A stretch of DNA of 64,000 nucleotides from an uncultured Oscillospiraceae bacterium (GCA_910588625.1 CAJUQN010000005.1:16070-80069), one strand, 5' to 3'. Counted from the stretch's first letter, positions 23,527 to 33,498 are shown. Notes: generated by a model not told the origin, from the letters alone. A program made the numbers and translations.

Positions 23527-26121
23527 ATGAACATGAACCAATTTACCCAAAAATCCCTGGAGGCCATCCAGAACGCCCAGAACATCGCCACCCAGTATGG
23601 CAACCAGCAGATCGAGCAGGCCCACCTGCTCCTGGCCCTGATGGACCAGGAAAACGGCTTTATCCCCCAGCTGTTGACCAACATGGGGATGACGGTGGAG
23701 TCCTTCCGAGCCAGCCTCCGCCACGAGGTTGAAAAGCTGCCCAAGGTGTCCGGCTCCGGCCGTGAGGCGGACAAGGTCTACATCACCCCTGGTGTGGACA
23801 AGGCCATGAACCAGGCCCTGACCATTGCGGAGAGCATGAAGGATGAATTTGTGTCTGTGGAGCATCTCTTACTTGCCCTCATCGACACAGCGGACGGCAG
23901 TTTGAAAGAGCTGCTGCGCACCTATAACGTGGACAGGGAAAAGGTCATGCAGGCGCTGGCGGCGCTCCGCGGCAATCAGCGCGTGACCTCCGACAACCCG
24001 GAGGAGACCTATGAGGCGCTGAAAAAATACGGCTCCGACCTGGTGGAGCGGGCCCGTCAGAACAAGCTGGACCCGGTGATCGGACGGGACGATGAGATAC
24101 GGAACGTGATCCGCATCCTGAGCCGGAAGAGCAAAAACAATCCTGTCCTCATCGGCGAGCCTGGTGTAGGTAAAACCGCCATTGCCGAGGGTTTAGCCCA
24201 GCGTATCGTCAAGGGCGACGTCCCCGCCGGGTTAAAGGATAAGACCATCTTTGCCCTGGACATGGGAGCCCTCATTGCCGGGGCCAAGTACCGCGGCGAG
24301 TTTGAGGAGCGTTTGAAGGCCGTTCTTAATGAGGTGAAGCAGTCCGAGGGCCGGATCATCCTGTTCATCGACGAGCTGCACACCATCGTGGGCGCAGGCA
24401 AGACCGAGGGGGCCATGGACGCGGGCAACCTGCTCAAGCCCATGCTGGCCCGGGGCGAGCTGCACTGCATCGGCGCCACCACCTTGAATGAGTACCGGCA
24501 GTATATTGAAAAAGACGCCGCTTTGGAGCGCCGTTTCCAACCCGTCATGGTCAGCGAACCCACGGTGGAGGATGCGGTGGCCATCCTGCGGGGCCTCAAG
24601 GAGCGCTATGAGGTGTTCCACGGCGTGAAGATCACCGATGGGGCCATCGTGGCCGCCGCCACCCTGTCCAACCGCTATATCACCGACCGCTTTCTGCCCG
24701 ATAAGGCCATTGACCTGATTGACGAGGCCTGTGCCCTCATCCGTACGGAGATGGACTCCATGCCCACCGAGCTGGACGTGATCTCCCGGCGCATCATTCA
24801 GTGCGAGATTGAGGAAGCCGCCCTGAAAAAGGAGGATGACCAGCTCTCCCAGGCCCGTCTGGCGGACATCCAGAAGGAGCTGGCCGAGCTGCGGGATCAG
24901 TTTAATGCCAGCAAAGCCAAGTGGGAGAACGAGAAAAACGCCATCGGCAAGGTTCAGAAGCTGCGGGAGGAGTTGGAAGCCGCCAACGCTCAATTGGAAA
25001 AGGCTCAGCGGGAGTACGATTTGGAGAAGGCCGCCCAGCTCCAGTACGGCGCCATCCCCGAGCTGAAAAAGCGGCTGGAGGAGCAGGAGGGCTTTGCGGC
25101 CCAGTCTAAGGAGGACAACCTGCTCCGGGACAAGGTCACCGAGGAGGAAATCGCCCGCATCGTGGAGCGCTGGACGGGCATCCCGGTGTCCAAGCTGATG
25201 GAGGGCGAGCGGGAAAAGCTGCTCCACCTGGAGGACATCCTGCATCAGCGGGTGGTGGGCCAGGAGGAGGCTGTGCGGCTGGTTAGCGAGGCTATTCTGA
25301 GAAGCCGCGCCGGTATCGCCGACCCAAATAAACCCATTGGCTCCTTCCTGTTCCTGGGTCCCACCGGCGTGGGTAAAACGGAGCTTGCCAAGGCGCTGTC
25401 CGAGGCCCTGTTTGACAGCGAAAAGAACCTGGTGCGTATCGACATGAGCGAGTATATGGAGAAGTTCTCCGTCTCCCGGCTCATCGGGGCCCCTCCGGGG
25501 TACGTGGGCTACGAGGAGGGCGGACAGCTCACCGAGGCGGTGCGCCGCCATCCCTACAGCGTGATTCTGTTCGACGAGGTGGAGAAGGCCCATCCGGACG
25601 TGTTCAACGTATTACTACAGGTTTTGGATGATGGCCGGATTACCGACAGTCAAGGCCGGACGGTGGACTTCAAAAACACCGTCATCATCCTGACCTCCAA
25701 CCTGGGCAGCCAGTTCCTGCTGGACGGCATCGGGGAGGACGGAGAGGTCAGCGCCGAAGCCCGGGCCCAGGTGGACGAGCTGCTCAAGCGCTCCTTCCGA
25801 CCCGAGTTCCTCAACCGCCTGGACGAGATCGTATTCTACAAGCCGCTGACGAAGGATAACATTTACCACATCATCGACCTGCTGCTGGCGGGGCTGAACC
25901 GCCGCCTGGAGGATAAGCGCCTCAAGGTGGAGCTGACTGGCGCCGCCAAGTCTCTGGTGCTGGAGTCCGCCTACGACCCCATGTACGGCGCCCGGCCCCT
26001 GCGACGGTATCTCCAGCACACCGTGGAAAATCTGGTGGGCCGCAAGATCATCGCCGGGGAGGCCGCAGCCGAGTCCGCCCTCACCGTGGACGCGCGGGAC
26101 GGCGAGCTGGTGGTACTGTAA
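23527..26121 (+). CDS. clpB: ATP-dependent disaggregase ClpB
   Basis: An 864-residue Hsp100 chaperone that extracts proteins from aggregates with DnaK. It has: the N-domain (1-145); AAA+ D1 with Walker A GEPGVGKT and Walker B ILFIDELH; a long coiled-coil M-domain (about 405-520, LADIQKELAELRDQF) that separates ClpB from ClpC; and AAA+ D2 with GPTGVGKTEL, VILFDEVEKAHPDVF and the arginine finger in LNRLDEIVFYKPL. I take the ATG at 23527; a GTG at 23515 overlaps the SD. It is preceded by CIRCE, so it is under HrcA. Confidence 0.97.
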   Translation: MNMNQFTQKSLEAIQNAQNIATQYGNQQIEQAHLLLALMDQENGFIPQLLTNMGMTVESFRASLRHEVEKLPKVSGSGREADKVYITPGVDKAMNQALTIAESMKDEFVSVEHLLLALIDTADGSLKELLRTYNVDREKVMQALAALRGNQRVTSDNPEETYEALKKYGSDLVERARQNKLDPVIGRDDEIRNVIRILSRKSKNNPVLIGEPGVGKTAIAEGLAQRIVKGDVPAGLKDKTIFALDMGALIAGAKYRGEFEERLKAVLNEVKQSEGRIILFIDELHTIVGAGKTEGAMDAGNLLKPMLARGELHCIGATTLNEYRQYIEKDAALERRFQPVMVSEPTVEDAVAILRGLKERYEVFHGVKITDGAIVAAATLSNRYITDRFLPDKAIDLIDEACALIRTEMDSMPTELDVISRRIIQCEIEEAALKKEDDQLSQARLADIQKELAELRDQFNASKAKWENEKNAIGKVQKLREELEAANAQLEKAQREYDLEKAAQLQYGAIPELKKRLEEQEGFAAQSKEDNLLRDKVTEEEIARIVERWTGIPVSKLMEGEREKLLHLEDILHQRVVGQEEAVRLVSEAILRSRAGIADPNKPIGSFLFLGPTGVGKTELAKALSEALFDSEKNLVRIDMSEYMEKFSVSRLIGAPPGYVGYEEGGQLTEAVRRHPYSVILFDEVEKAHPDVFNVLLQVLDDGRITDSQGRTVDFKNTVIILTSNLGSQFLLDGIGEDGEVSAEARAQVDELLKRSFRPEFLNRLDEIVFYKPLTKDNIYHIIDLLLAGLNRRLEDKRLKVELTGAAKSLVLESAYDPMYGARPLRRYLQHTVENLVGRKIIAGEAAAESALTVDARDGELVVL

Positions 26122-26126
26122 TACGG

Positions 26127-26162
26127 AAAAATCCCGCCCGGATATTCCGGGCGGGATTTTTT
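26127..26162. terminator. Bidirectional terminator after clpB
   Basis: AAAAATCCCGCCCGG, five bases, CCGGGCGGGATTTTTT: a 15-bp stem with A and T tracts. It also overlaps the last codon of the converging gene at 26161. Confidence 0.95.
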
Positions 26163-26412
26163 ATCCCCAGTCATGACGCGTATTGTCTAGTCCGGTTTGA
26201 TAGAATTCCTCAACGATGGCCTCGATTTGCCCGTAGCAGTCCGAATCATCCAGTGTTTTGTCATCCAGAACTGCTTTGATGTTGGAGATCGTTTCCAGCG
26301 CGCGGGTTTCCACTGTGTCCGGAAGCGGGGGATAGCCTTGAGCGTCCAGATAAGAGAGGAGCAAGTCGTCCAGAGCCTTTGCGTATATTTGCTTGACCGT
26401 TGAATCGTTCAT
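26161..26412 (-). CDS. Small hypothetical protein
   Basis: An 83-residue acidic, helical protein that I do not recognise. The start is ATG at 26412 after AGGTG; an earlier GTG forms part of that SD. A mid-region helix is followed by the C-terminal EAIVEEFYQTGLDNTRHDWG. There is no signal peptide or membrane helix. It is divergent from the mini XRE gene at 26505, and the 92-base gap between them carries the dyad CCCGGAATTTCGGG, a possible shared operator. Function unknown. Confidence 0.65.
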   Translation of the reverse strand: MNDSTVKQIYAKALDDLLLSYLDAQGYPPLPDTVETRALETISNIKAVLDDKTLDDSDCYGQIEAIVEEFYQTGLDNTRHDWG

Positions 26413-26504
26413 AGTAGTCACCTCGGGTTAATTATACCCGGAATTTCGGGAATATTCAAGCATTATCCCGCAAAATATAATAGAAATCACAAGGAGGTGC
26501 TCTT

Positions 26505-26717
26505 GTGATTTCTTACGACCCGCTGTGGGAAACCATGCGCAGAAAAAATGTCTCCACATATACGCTGATTAAAGAATACAGCTTCAGCCGGGGAACTTTG
26601 GATTCCCTGAAACACAACCGGAATATTTCCACGGCGACTTTGGACGATATTTGCAGGATTTTGGACTGCCGTGTGGAAGATGTGTTGGTATATGTCCCCC
26701 AAAATCCATCAGATTAA
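26505..26717 (+). CDS. Mini XRE-family regulator
   Basis: A 70-residue protein that is a single Cro/C1-type HTH: YDPLWETMRRKNVSTYTLIKE, then FSRGTLDSLKHNRNISTATL and DDICRILDCRVEDVLVY. The GTG start at 26505 has AAGGAGGTG at good spacing. It is a paralogue of the XRE protein at 53410-53625 with the same layout (YD-LW-TM, S-Y-LI-EY-FS, NISTxT, CRVED). It probably controls its own divergent region. No partner gene lies downstream before the terminator. Confidence 0.88.
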   Translation: MISYDPLWETMRRKNVSTYTLIKEYSFSRGTLDSLKHNRNISTATLDDICRILDCRVEDVLVYVPQNPSD

Positions 26718-26750
26718 ACGCCTTTCTGCGCATGACACAGAAAGGCGTTT
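26716..26750. terminator. Terminator after the mini XRE gene
   Basis: AAACGCCTTTCTG, nine bases, CAGAAAGGCGTTT, starting at the stop codon and followed by CATATT. It can serve the converging gene as well. Confidence 0.88.
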
Positions 26751-26764
26751 CATATTGATATACT

Positions 26765-27316
26765 TCATTCCATAGCGGGGCCGTCTGATGCCTCCGGCGC
26801 GGAAACGCTGGGGGCCTCCCCGCTGTCCCCGGTGCTCTTGGTGGAGCCCCCGTTCTTGTCCTCGTCGGACAGCACGCTCTTTTCGTCCTTGGGGTCCGGG
26901 TTCTCCTTGCGCAGCGCCAGAGCCATCCGGTAGCCCTCCGGGTCGTTCTTCATCAGGTACTGCAAGTCCTCCGGCGGCACCCGGTTGCCCTTCATGATGG
27001 ACGCCGCGATTTTCAGGCATTTGTTCATCACGTCCATGGACTTGCTCAGCAGGTCCAGCTCGCTCTTGGCGCCCTCCATGGCGCTGAGGCGGCCGGCCAT
27101 ACGGTCCTGACGCCGCTGTTCCCGCTCCTGCTGCCAGTCCCACATTTTGCGGTTCTGCTCGTCTACATAGGCCAGCGCCTGCCGGGACAAGCTGAACTTG
27201 TCGGTGGGCTCCTTGGGCTGGGAGGTCTGGGCCTTGGCGGAGGCGTCCGACTTTTTCGGCGTCACCTTTTCGAGCTGCGCGTTGCGCCGCATCTCTCTTG
27301 TGGCGCGCAGTTCCAT
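26765..27316 (-). CDS. Hypothetical coiled/charged cytosolic protein
   Basis: A 183-residue protein that I do not recognise as a named family. Residues 1-45 are basic and Lys/Ser-rich, 48-120 are predicted long helices with many Arg/Gln/Glu (YVDEQNRKMWDWQQEREQRR, then MDVMNKCLKIAASIMKGNRV), then PPEDLQYLMKNDPEGYRMAL. The last 40 residues are an acidic, Ser/Gly-rich, probably disordered tail. The SD is AAAGGAGCGG. It stands alone, convergent with the XRE gene and divergent from the ECF sigma gene. Confidence 0.7.
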   Translation of the reverse strand: MELRATREMRRNAQLEKVTPKKSDASAKAQTSQPKEPTDKFSLSRQALAYVDEQNRKMWDWQQEREQRRQDRMAGRLSAMEGAKSELDLLSKSMDVMNKCLKIAASIMKGNRVPPEDLQYLMKNDPEGYRMALALRKENPDPKDEKSVLSDEDKNGGSTKSTGDSGEAPSVSAPEASDGPAME

Positions 27317-27478
27317 ATTTCACCGCTCCTTTCCGTGTTGCCGTTCTATGTATCATATCGGAACGATTTCCCAGTTTATTAACCGGAGAGCGGCGCAAAA
27401 AAATTTTGTTTCATATTGTCAGGATTGTGTTCCCCAAATCGTATTGTCAGTGAAGGCGCCTTTGAAGGAGAGAACGAC

Positions 27479-27967
27479 ATGAAGGAAATGGACAGACAGG
27501 AGGCAGAACGGCTGGTGAATAGCTATTCTGACCTTATCCTTCGGCTGAGCTATACCTATCTCAAGTCCGTCCAGGACGCGGAGGACATCTGTCAGACGGT
27601 GTTCCTCAAGCTGCTGTCGGTTGGGAAGACCTTCCAGAGCCGGGAGCACGAAAAGGCCTGGGTGGTCCGTACGGCCATCAACGCCTGCAAGGACGAGCTG
27701 AGCGCATACCGCCGCCGGATGGTGCCCCTGGAGGACGTCCCCGAGGCAGCCGCCCCGGAGCCGCCCCAATCCGACGTGCTGGAGGCAGTGATGGAGCTGC
27801 CCGGCAAATACCGGGAGGCGATTTACCTCTTTTATTACGAGGGGTATTCGGTGAAAGAGATCGGGGATCTGACGGGCCGGAGCGAGGCGGCGGTGTCCGC
27901 CCATCTCAGCCGGGGAAGGAAAAAACTGCGGGAGCTGTTAGGAGGCAGGGAATATGAACCAAATTGA
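27479..27967 (+). CDS. ECF-type RNA polymerase sigma factor
   Basis: A 162-residue sigma-70 family protein with only regions 2 and 4. Region 2 has YSDLILRLSYTYLKSVQDAE then DICQTVFLKLL; region 4 has YREAIYLFYYEGYSVKEIGD then LTGRSEAAVSAHLSRGRKKL. The start at 27479 follows GAAGGAG. It overlaps the membrane protein downstream by 14 bases, the standard sigma/anti-sigma arrangement, so it is probably held inactive until an envelope signal. Confidence 0.93.
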   Translation: MKEMDRQEAERLVNSYSDLILRLSYTYLKSVQDAEDICQTVFLKLLSVGKTFQSREHEKAWVVRTAINACKDELSAYRRRMVPLEDVPEAAAPEPPQSDVLEAVMELPGKYREAIYLFYYEGYSVKEIGDLTGRSEAAVSAHLSRGRKKLRELLGGREYEPN

Positions 27968-28862
27968 GCGGGAGTATAAAAACGCGCTGGACGAGGTGCG
28001 TTTTTCCGAAGCGGCAAAGGAGCGTATGATGAACAACCTGATGAATCAGAAGGAGCAGGAGCAGACCCCGGCGAGGCGCAGGGGCTTCCGCCCCCTGCGG
28101 ACGGGGCTGATTGCGGCCTGCCTGTGCCTGGTGCTGGTGGGGACGGCCTTCGCCGCCACCGCCGTCTACCGGCTGACGGTGCAGACCGGCGAAGAGGAGG
28201 CCTGGGGCAATGAATATGTAAGATATGATGTCTACGGCGAACCCGCGATCCACCCCCTGGAGGATTTCTCTCAGGAGCTTCAGGACGACTTTGCGGCCTG
28301 GAACCACCCCAGCCTCCTGTTCCACCAGAAGTTCGACAGCTGGGAGAAAGTGACGGACTATCTGGGCGACAAGATCCCCGCCGTCTGGCACAGCATAGAC
28401 AGCATCGATGCTGACAAGTATCCTCCCGAGTACTACGTGGAGGGGTATCATGAGATGTATGGGGACAATAAGCTCCAGTTTGTGACGGTGCGGGACAATG
28501 GGGTTATCCTCATCAGCAGGCTGTCGTCCCCCGAGTCACCATTCCAGCTGTCGTTCCATACAGAAATGCGTATTTATACGCCGGACTACTGCGGCGAGTC
28601 CCTCATCGGCGAGGGCTGGTGGAAGGACAGCGGAGAGTTCCAAGTTCTGGACAGCTACACCATGGCCAACGGCTGTGTGGCGGAGGTTGTCATGGGGACC
28701 AGAACCTATGAGGATATGGAAGGCGAGGCACAGTATTATATCGGTACCTTTATGAAGGACGGCATTTTGTATCAGGCCGATATGTTTGTCCCCGTCACGT
28801 GCACGCTGGACCAGGCGGAGCTGGTGGAACAGCTCCACCAGATTTTGGACAGCTATCAGTAA
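27954..28862 (+). CDS. Probable anti-sigma factor, single-pass membrane protein
   Basis: A 302-residue protein. The N-terminal 45 residues are cytosolic and helical (NALDEVRFSEAAKERMMNNL), like the sigma-binding helices of Clostridial anti-sigma proteins. One TM segment follows at about 49-70 (LIAACLCLVLVGTAFAATAV), then an extracellular domain of about 230 residues rich in aromatics. No classical zinc-binding HxxxCxxC motif is seen. The overlap with the sigma gene and the topology support the role. The outer domain resembles the DUF4367-type sensor regions only loosely. Confidence 0.8.
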   Translation: MNQIEREYKNALDEVRFSEAAKERMMNNLMNQKEQEQTPARRRGFRPLRTGLIAACLCLVLVGTAFAATAVYRLTVQTGEEEAWGNEYVRYDVYGEPAIHPLEDFSQELQDDFAAWNHPSLLFHQKFDSWEKVTDYLGDKIPAVWHSIDSIDADKYPPEYYVEGYHEMYGDNKLQFVTVRDNGVILISRLSSPESPFQLSFHTEMRIYTPDYCGESLIGEGWWKDSGEFQVLDSYTMANGCVAEVVMGTRTYEDMEGEAQYYIGTFMKDGILYQADMFVPVTCTLDQAELVEQLHQILDSYQ

Positions 28863-28875
28863 ACAGGGATACGAA

Positions 28876-28908
28876 AAGGAGCCCTGCGCATTGCGCAGGG
28901 CTCCTTTC
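28876..28908. terminator. Bidirectional terminator after the anti-sigma gene
   Basis: AAAGGAGCCCTGCGC, three bases, then the exact complement: a 15-bp stem. It also covers the stop codon of the converging birA gene. Confidence 0.93.
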
Positions 28909-29878
28909 ATATCATTTTCACCGTTCCGGAGGACACAATGTGCCTGTTTCCGTCGTCTCCGTCCACCAGCAGGGCAAAATCATCGTCCACCCCGGCCACG
29001 GTCCCGGTCTGAAGCGTCCCCTCTCCGTCAAAGGATACCCGCCGTCCCAGGGTGATACAGTGGGCGCGGTAGCGCTCCAGGTAGTCCGCCCGTTTGGCTG
29101 GGAACTCACGGTTCAGCTTGTCCAGCGCCTCCAGCAGACAGACGGCCAGGTGGTTTCGCTCCACCGGATAACCCTCGATGGCCAGAGAGGTGGCAATATC
29201 CTCCAGGCCCTGGGCCTTAAAAGTGTCAAGGGTCTGGTTCATGTTGATGCCCATGCCGATGACCACATAATCCGGCTCTCCGCTCTCCGCCAGCAGGGCG
29301 AACTCCGTCAGGATGCCGCACAGCTTTTTCCCGTTGAGATACAGGTCGTTGAGCCACTTGATGTCAATGGGCGCGCCGCTGGCCCGCTCCACGCCCTCCC
29401 GCGCCGCCACCGCCACCCAGCCCGTCAGGGTCAGCAGGTCGGCAACGCCCACGTGAGGTCGAATGAGCACCGACAGATACAGCCCGTCCCCCTTGGGGGA
29501 CTGGAAGGACCGCCCGTGGGTGCCCCGCCCGCCGCTCTGCTCCTCCGCCAGCAGGGCGGACCCGGTGGGGGTGGACGCCGCCCGGGCCTTCAGCCGGGTG
29601 TTGGTGGAGTCCACCAGCGGCTCCACCTGGACCTTTCCGGAAAACAAATTGCCTTTGCTCAACTGTGCAGAGATGTAGGGCGCGGACAGCGCCGGAGGCG
29701 GCCCTGCCAGCTTATAGCCCTTCCGGGTGGAGGACTCGATGGGCCAGCCTGCCGCCCGTAATGCCTCGATCTCCTTCCAGACCGCCGCCCTTGTGACGCC
29801 CAGGGCGCGGCTCATCTCCTCGCCGGAGACGTGCCCCGCCCCCCGGGCCAGCAGGGCGGCCACTTGCTCTCGTTCCAT
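28907..29878 (-). CDS. birA: Biotin-[acetyl-CoA-carboxylase] ligase / biotin repressor BirA
   Basis: A 323-residue bifunctional protein. An N-terminal winged helix (ARGAGHVSGEEMSRALGVTR, AAVWKEIEALRAAGW) is followed by the ligase domain with the biotin-AMP loop GGRGTHGRSF, the strand DIKWLNDLYLNGKKLCGILT and GMGINMN, then the C-terminal SH3-like domain. It joins biotin to BCCP and should also repress biotin genes, none of which are visible here. It starts nine bases after the HtrA stop codon, so it is probably co-transcribed with that gene. Confidence 0.96.
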   Translation of the reverse strand: MEREQVAALLARGAGHVSGEEMSRALGVTRAAVWKEIEALRAAGWPIESSTRKGYKLAGPPPALSAPYISAQLSKGNLFSGKVQVEPLVDSTNTRLKARAASTPTGSALLAEEQSGGRGTHGRSFQSPKGDGLYLSVLIRPHVGVADLLTLTGWVAVAAREGVERASGAPIDIKWLNDLYLNGKKLCGILTEFALLAESGEPDYVVIGMGINMNQTLDTFKAQGLEDIATSLAIEGYPVERNHLAVCLLEALDKLNREFPAKRADYLERYRAHCITLGRRVSFDGEGTLQTGTVAGVDDDFALLVDGDDGNRHIVSSGTVKMI

Positions 29879-29887
29879 ATGCCGCTC

Positions 29888-31168
29888 CTATTCCTGGGCC
29901 AGGCTGTCCGTCAGCTGGAAGGAGACATCAATGATCTCGCCGCCGCGCAGGACGGTGCAGTACAGGGTCCCATCCGCGCCGGTGCGGTAGAGCACCCGCC
30001 GCAGCTCCACCAGGGAGGCAACCGGAGTGCCGTTGGCGGTGAGAATGAGGTCGTTTTTCTGAAGCCCCGCCTCTTGAGGGGCATCCCCGGTAACCTCGGC
30101 CACCCGGATGCCACGCCGCCCGTCCACCTCGGCGGCGGCGCATTGGATGCCGATGGCGGGCCGCCAGGTCCTGCCGGTGGCCAAAATATGGTTTACAAAG
30201 GGGATGGCATCGGAGATAGGAATGGCCAGACCCATGCCCTCCAACACCACGGCGTCCTCAATGGAGTCGCCGTTCTCCCGCTCCACGCCGGTGATTTTGG
30301 CGCAGGTGATGCCCACCACCTGCCCGGACTCGTTGATGAGAGCCCCTCCGGAATTGCCAGGATTCAGCACCGCGTCGGTCTGAATGAGGCCCAGGGCGCT
30401 TCCGTAGGTATCCTCGTCCCGGCCCAGGGCGGACACCACCCCCGCCGACATAGAGCCCAGCAGGTTGCCCATAGGGTTGCCCACGGCGTAGACCCAGTCG
30501 CCTACGGCCAGCTGGTCGGAATCCCCCAGCCGGGCGGGGGTGAGCGTCACATCGTCGGGGTCGAATTTCAGAACGGCCAAGTCAAACTCCTCGTCGAAGC
30601 CGATGACCTTGGCCTCAAAATAGCGGTAAGAGTCATTCAGCAGACTGACCCGGATCGCGACGGTCTCGTCGATGATGTGATAGTTGGTGATGACGTAGCC
30701 GGCGCCGGTGACCACCAGGCCGGTGCCTACACTGACGCCCTCGAAGCGGTTTGCGTGGACGGCCTCCACATACACCAGAGAGGGCAGAATGCTTTGGTAC
30801 GCCTCCCGGCCGGACAAGGTGGAGCCCGCTGACTGGGTGGACAGCCGCACAGAGGGGTCCGGGTCGTCCCAGGGCAGGTCGTCTGGGGACCAGTCCGAGC
30901 CGCTGACAGTCCGGCTGACGCGTGGCCGGGGGTCGTCGGGGAGCGTGGGGGGCTCCATTTGGGCCAGCATCTCGGCGATGCCGTTTACCGCCCAGAAGCA
31001 GACGCTGCCCAGCAGAGCGATGCACAGCACAATGCACACCAAGGGGACCAGCCAGCGCCGGGCGGAGCGCTTCTTCTCCGTCTGGACCGGGGCGGTGGCG
31101 CCGGCGGGAACAGGGGGCGGCTGAACGCCGGGGCCTTTGGGCCAGCGGTGGTTAAGATAGTTGTCCAT
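29888..31168 (-). CDS. HtrA/DegP-family membrane serine protease (S1C)
   Basis: A 426-residue protease anchored by one TM helix at about 39-61 after a Pro-rich cytosolic tail. The trypsin-like domain has the full triad: His164 (VITNYHIID), Asp196 (FDLAVLKFD) and Ser273 (NPGNSGGAL). A PDZ domain follows at about 320-415 (GLQKNDLILTANGTPVASL). HtrA proteins remove misfolded exported proteins. The gene lies 65 bases downstream of a kinase gene on the same strand, as in CssRS-HtrA-like arrangements, so secretion stress may drive it. Confidence 0.93.
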   Translation of the reverse strand: MDNYLNHRWPKGPGVQPPPVPAGATAPVQTEKKRSARRWLVPLVCIVLCIALLGSVCFWAVNGIAEMLAQMEPPTLPDDPRPRVSRTVSGSDWSPDDLPWDDPDPSVRLSTQSAGSTLSGREAYQSILPSLVYVEAVHANRFEGVSVGTGLVVTGAGYVITNYHIIDETVAIRVSLLNDSYRYFEAKVIGFDEEFDLAVLKFDPDDVTLTPARLGDSDQLAVGDWVYAVGNPMGNLLGSMSAGVVSALGRDEDTYGSALGLIQTDAVLNPGNSGGALINESGQVVGITCAKITGVERENGDSIEDAVVLEGMGLAIPISDAIPFVNHILATGRTWRPAIGIQCAAAEVDGRRGIRVAEVTGDAPQEAGLQKNDLILTANGTPVASLVELRRVLYRTGADGTLYCTVLRGGEIIDVSFQLTDSLAQE

Positions 31169-31198
31169 GGGGGAAAACCTCCTTATGGTGGGACTGGA

Positions 31199-31224
31199 AG
31201 GGCTTCCCCCTGCAGGGGGAAGGC
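31199..31224. repeat. Short CTTCCCC/GGGGAAG hairpin repeat, family C
   Basis: CTTCCCCCTGCAGGGGGAAG is a perfect 20-base palindrome between the HtrA and kinase genes. It is the same family as 2753, 33370, 34684 and 52034. It could act as an mRNA stabiliser or partial terminator between the two genes. Confidence 0.7.
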
Positions 31225-31233
31225 ATTTCAGGA

Positions 31234-32654
31234 TCAGGCGCGGGTCAGAGTGAACACGAATTTTGTGACGCCGTCCGCACTGGTGCAGGTGATCGTTTCC
31301 TTGTGGCTGTTGAGGATGGTCTTGACGATATACAGGCCCAGACCCACCCCGTCCCGGTCGGCGCTGCGGGAGTGGTCGGTTTTGTGGAACCGGTCAAACA
31401 CCAGCTGTTGCTCCTCTGGAGGGATGGTCTCCCCCTGGTTGCTGATGGTGATGGTGGCCTTGGGCCCCTTGACGGTAACCTCCAGCCCCAGAACGCCCCC
31501 CTCCTGGGAGAACTTGATGGCGTTGTCCAGCAGATTATAGCACACCTGGGTGATGGCGTCCTGGTCCCCCCATACAGGAATGGGTTCATCGTCGGGGAGC
31601 TTGGCGTCCACCTCCAAATGCTTGGCATTCACCTTTCGCTCCAGGCTGACCAGGGCTCGTACCAATGTTTCGCAGATGTCAAACTGCTGCTGGGCCGCGC
31701 GCTCGTCCGATTGCAGGCGGGACAGGTCCAGCATGGACCGCACCAGCCGGGATAGGCGGCGGGTTTCGGAGGAGATAATCTGCAAGTAGTGCCGCTCCTG
31801 GTCTGGGGGGATGGTGCCGTCCAGAATGCCGTCGGCAAAGCCCGCGATGGTGGTCATGGGGGTTTTCAGCTCGTGGGACACGTTGGCGATGAACTCGCTG
31901 CGCCGCTGTTCGCTCTTGGACAGGGACTCGGCCATGGCGTTGAAGGCGTCGGCCAGTTCGCCCACCTCGTCCCGGCGGGTTCCTACGTCCACCCGGACGT
32001 CCAGCTGGCCCAGGCCGAACTGCCGGGCGGCGGCGGCCACCTCCTTAATGGGCTGGGACTGGCGCATACTGGTCACGGAGCTGATGATGGCGGCGATGAG
32101 CACCACGGCCAAGGTGGTGACGAGCAAAATGCCGAACAGGTCCCGCCACACTCCGCTGATGTTGGAGGCAGAGGAGGACACCAGAACCAGCCCTTGAAGA
32201 TATCCTTTTACGTTGGTGATGGGCAGGCCCACCAGGTATTGGGACTCGTCATACAGCCCGTCCAGAGTGGTCATGCCCATGAAGGAGCCGTTGACGATTT
32301 CCTCCACCGTCTGCTGGGGCAGGGGAGCGTACTGGAGGTCAGGCAGAGCGTCGCCGCTGTTGGTGGCATAGACCACCACGCCCTCCGGCGTGGTGATGAC
32401 GATGCGGGAGTCGGACACCAGGGCCACGGAGTTCAGGTAGCTCTGGAAAGCGGCGGTTTGCCACACCAGCTCACCCCCGGTCTTGACGGAGTCGGAGGTG
32501 AACTGGGCGATGTATTTCGCATTGCGCTCCAGGGTATCCTTTTTGTCCCGGATGGTGTACTGATAGCTCAGTGTGGCGAAGGAGGCCCCCAGCATGAGGA
32601 AGGACAGCAGCACCATGCCCACCATGGTGGCAAACTGCCGCCCGTACATGGTTT

Positions 32655-32658
<4 letters not shown>
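31234..32658 (-). CDS. Sensor histidine kinase
   Basis: A 474-residue kinase. TM1 is at about 11-31, an extracytoplasmic domain at 32-173, TM2 at about 174-195, then HAMP. HisKA has His262 (SHELKTPMTTIAGFADGIL), the HATPase_c N box is NLLDNAIKFS, and the glycine boxes are NQGETIPPEEQ and GVGLGLYIV. The HAMP-HisKA-HATPase layout without PAS is CssS/PhoR-like. The start overlaps the stop codon of the response regulator gene, which is read first. Confidence 0.93.
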
Positions 32659-33341
<683 letters not shown>

Positions 33342-33369
33342 TATAGCACACCCTTTCTGTAGTTGATAA

Positions 33370-33393
33370 GGCTTTCCCCACAGGGGGAAGGCC
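33370..33393. repeat. Short hairpin repeat, family C
   Basis: GGCTTTCCCC, four bases, then GGGGAAGGCC, in the 5' leader of the response regulator gene (minus strand), followed by the GGAGCTTGGCGG tail seen in related copies. Confidence 0.65.
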
Positions 33394-33498
33394 TGGAGCT
33401 TGGCGGGCAGACTGTTCTTTTGCCATTATAAGTCGAACGTCAGAGAAATTCTATAGAAAATTGTAAAATCTTAATTTTTTTTGAAAAAGGAGGGCGCG

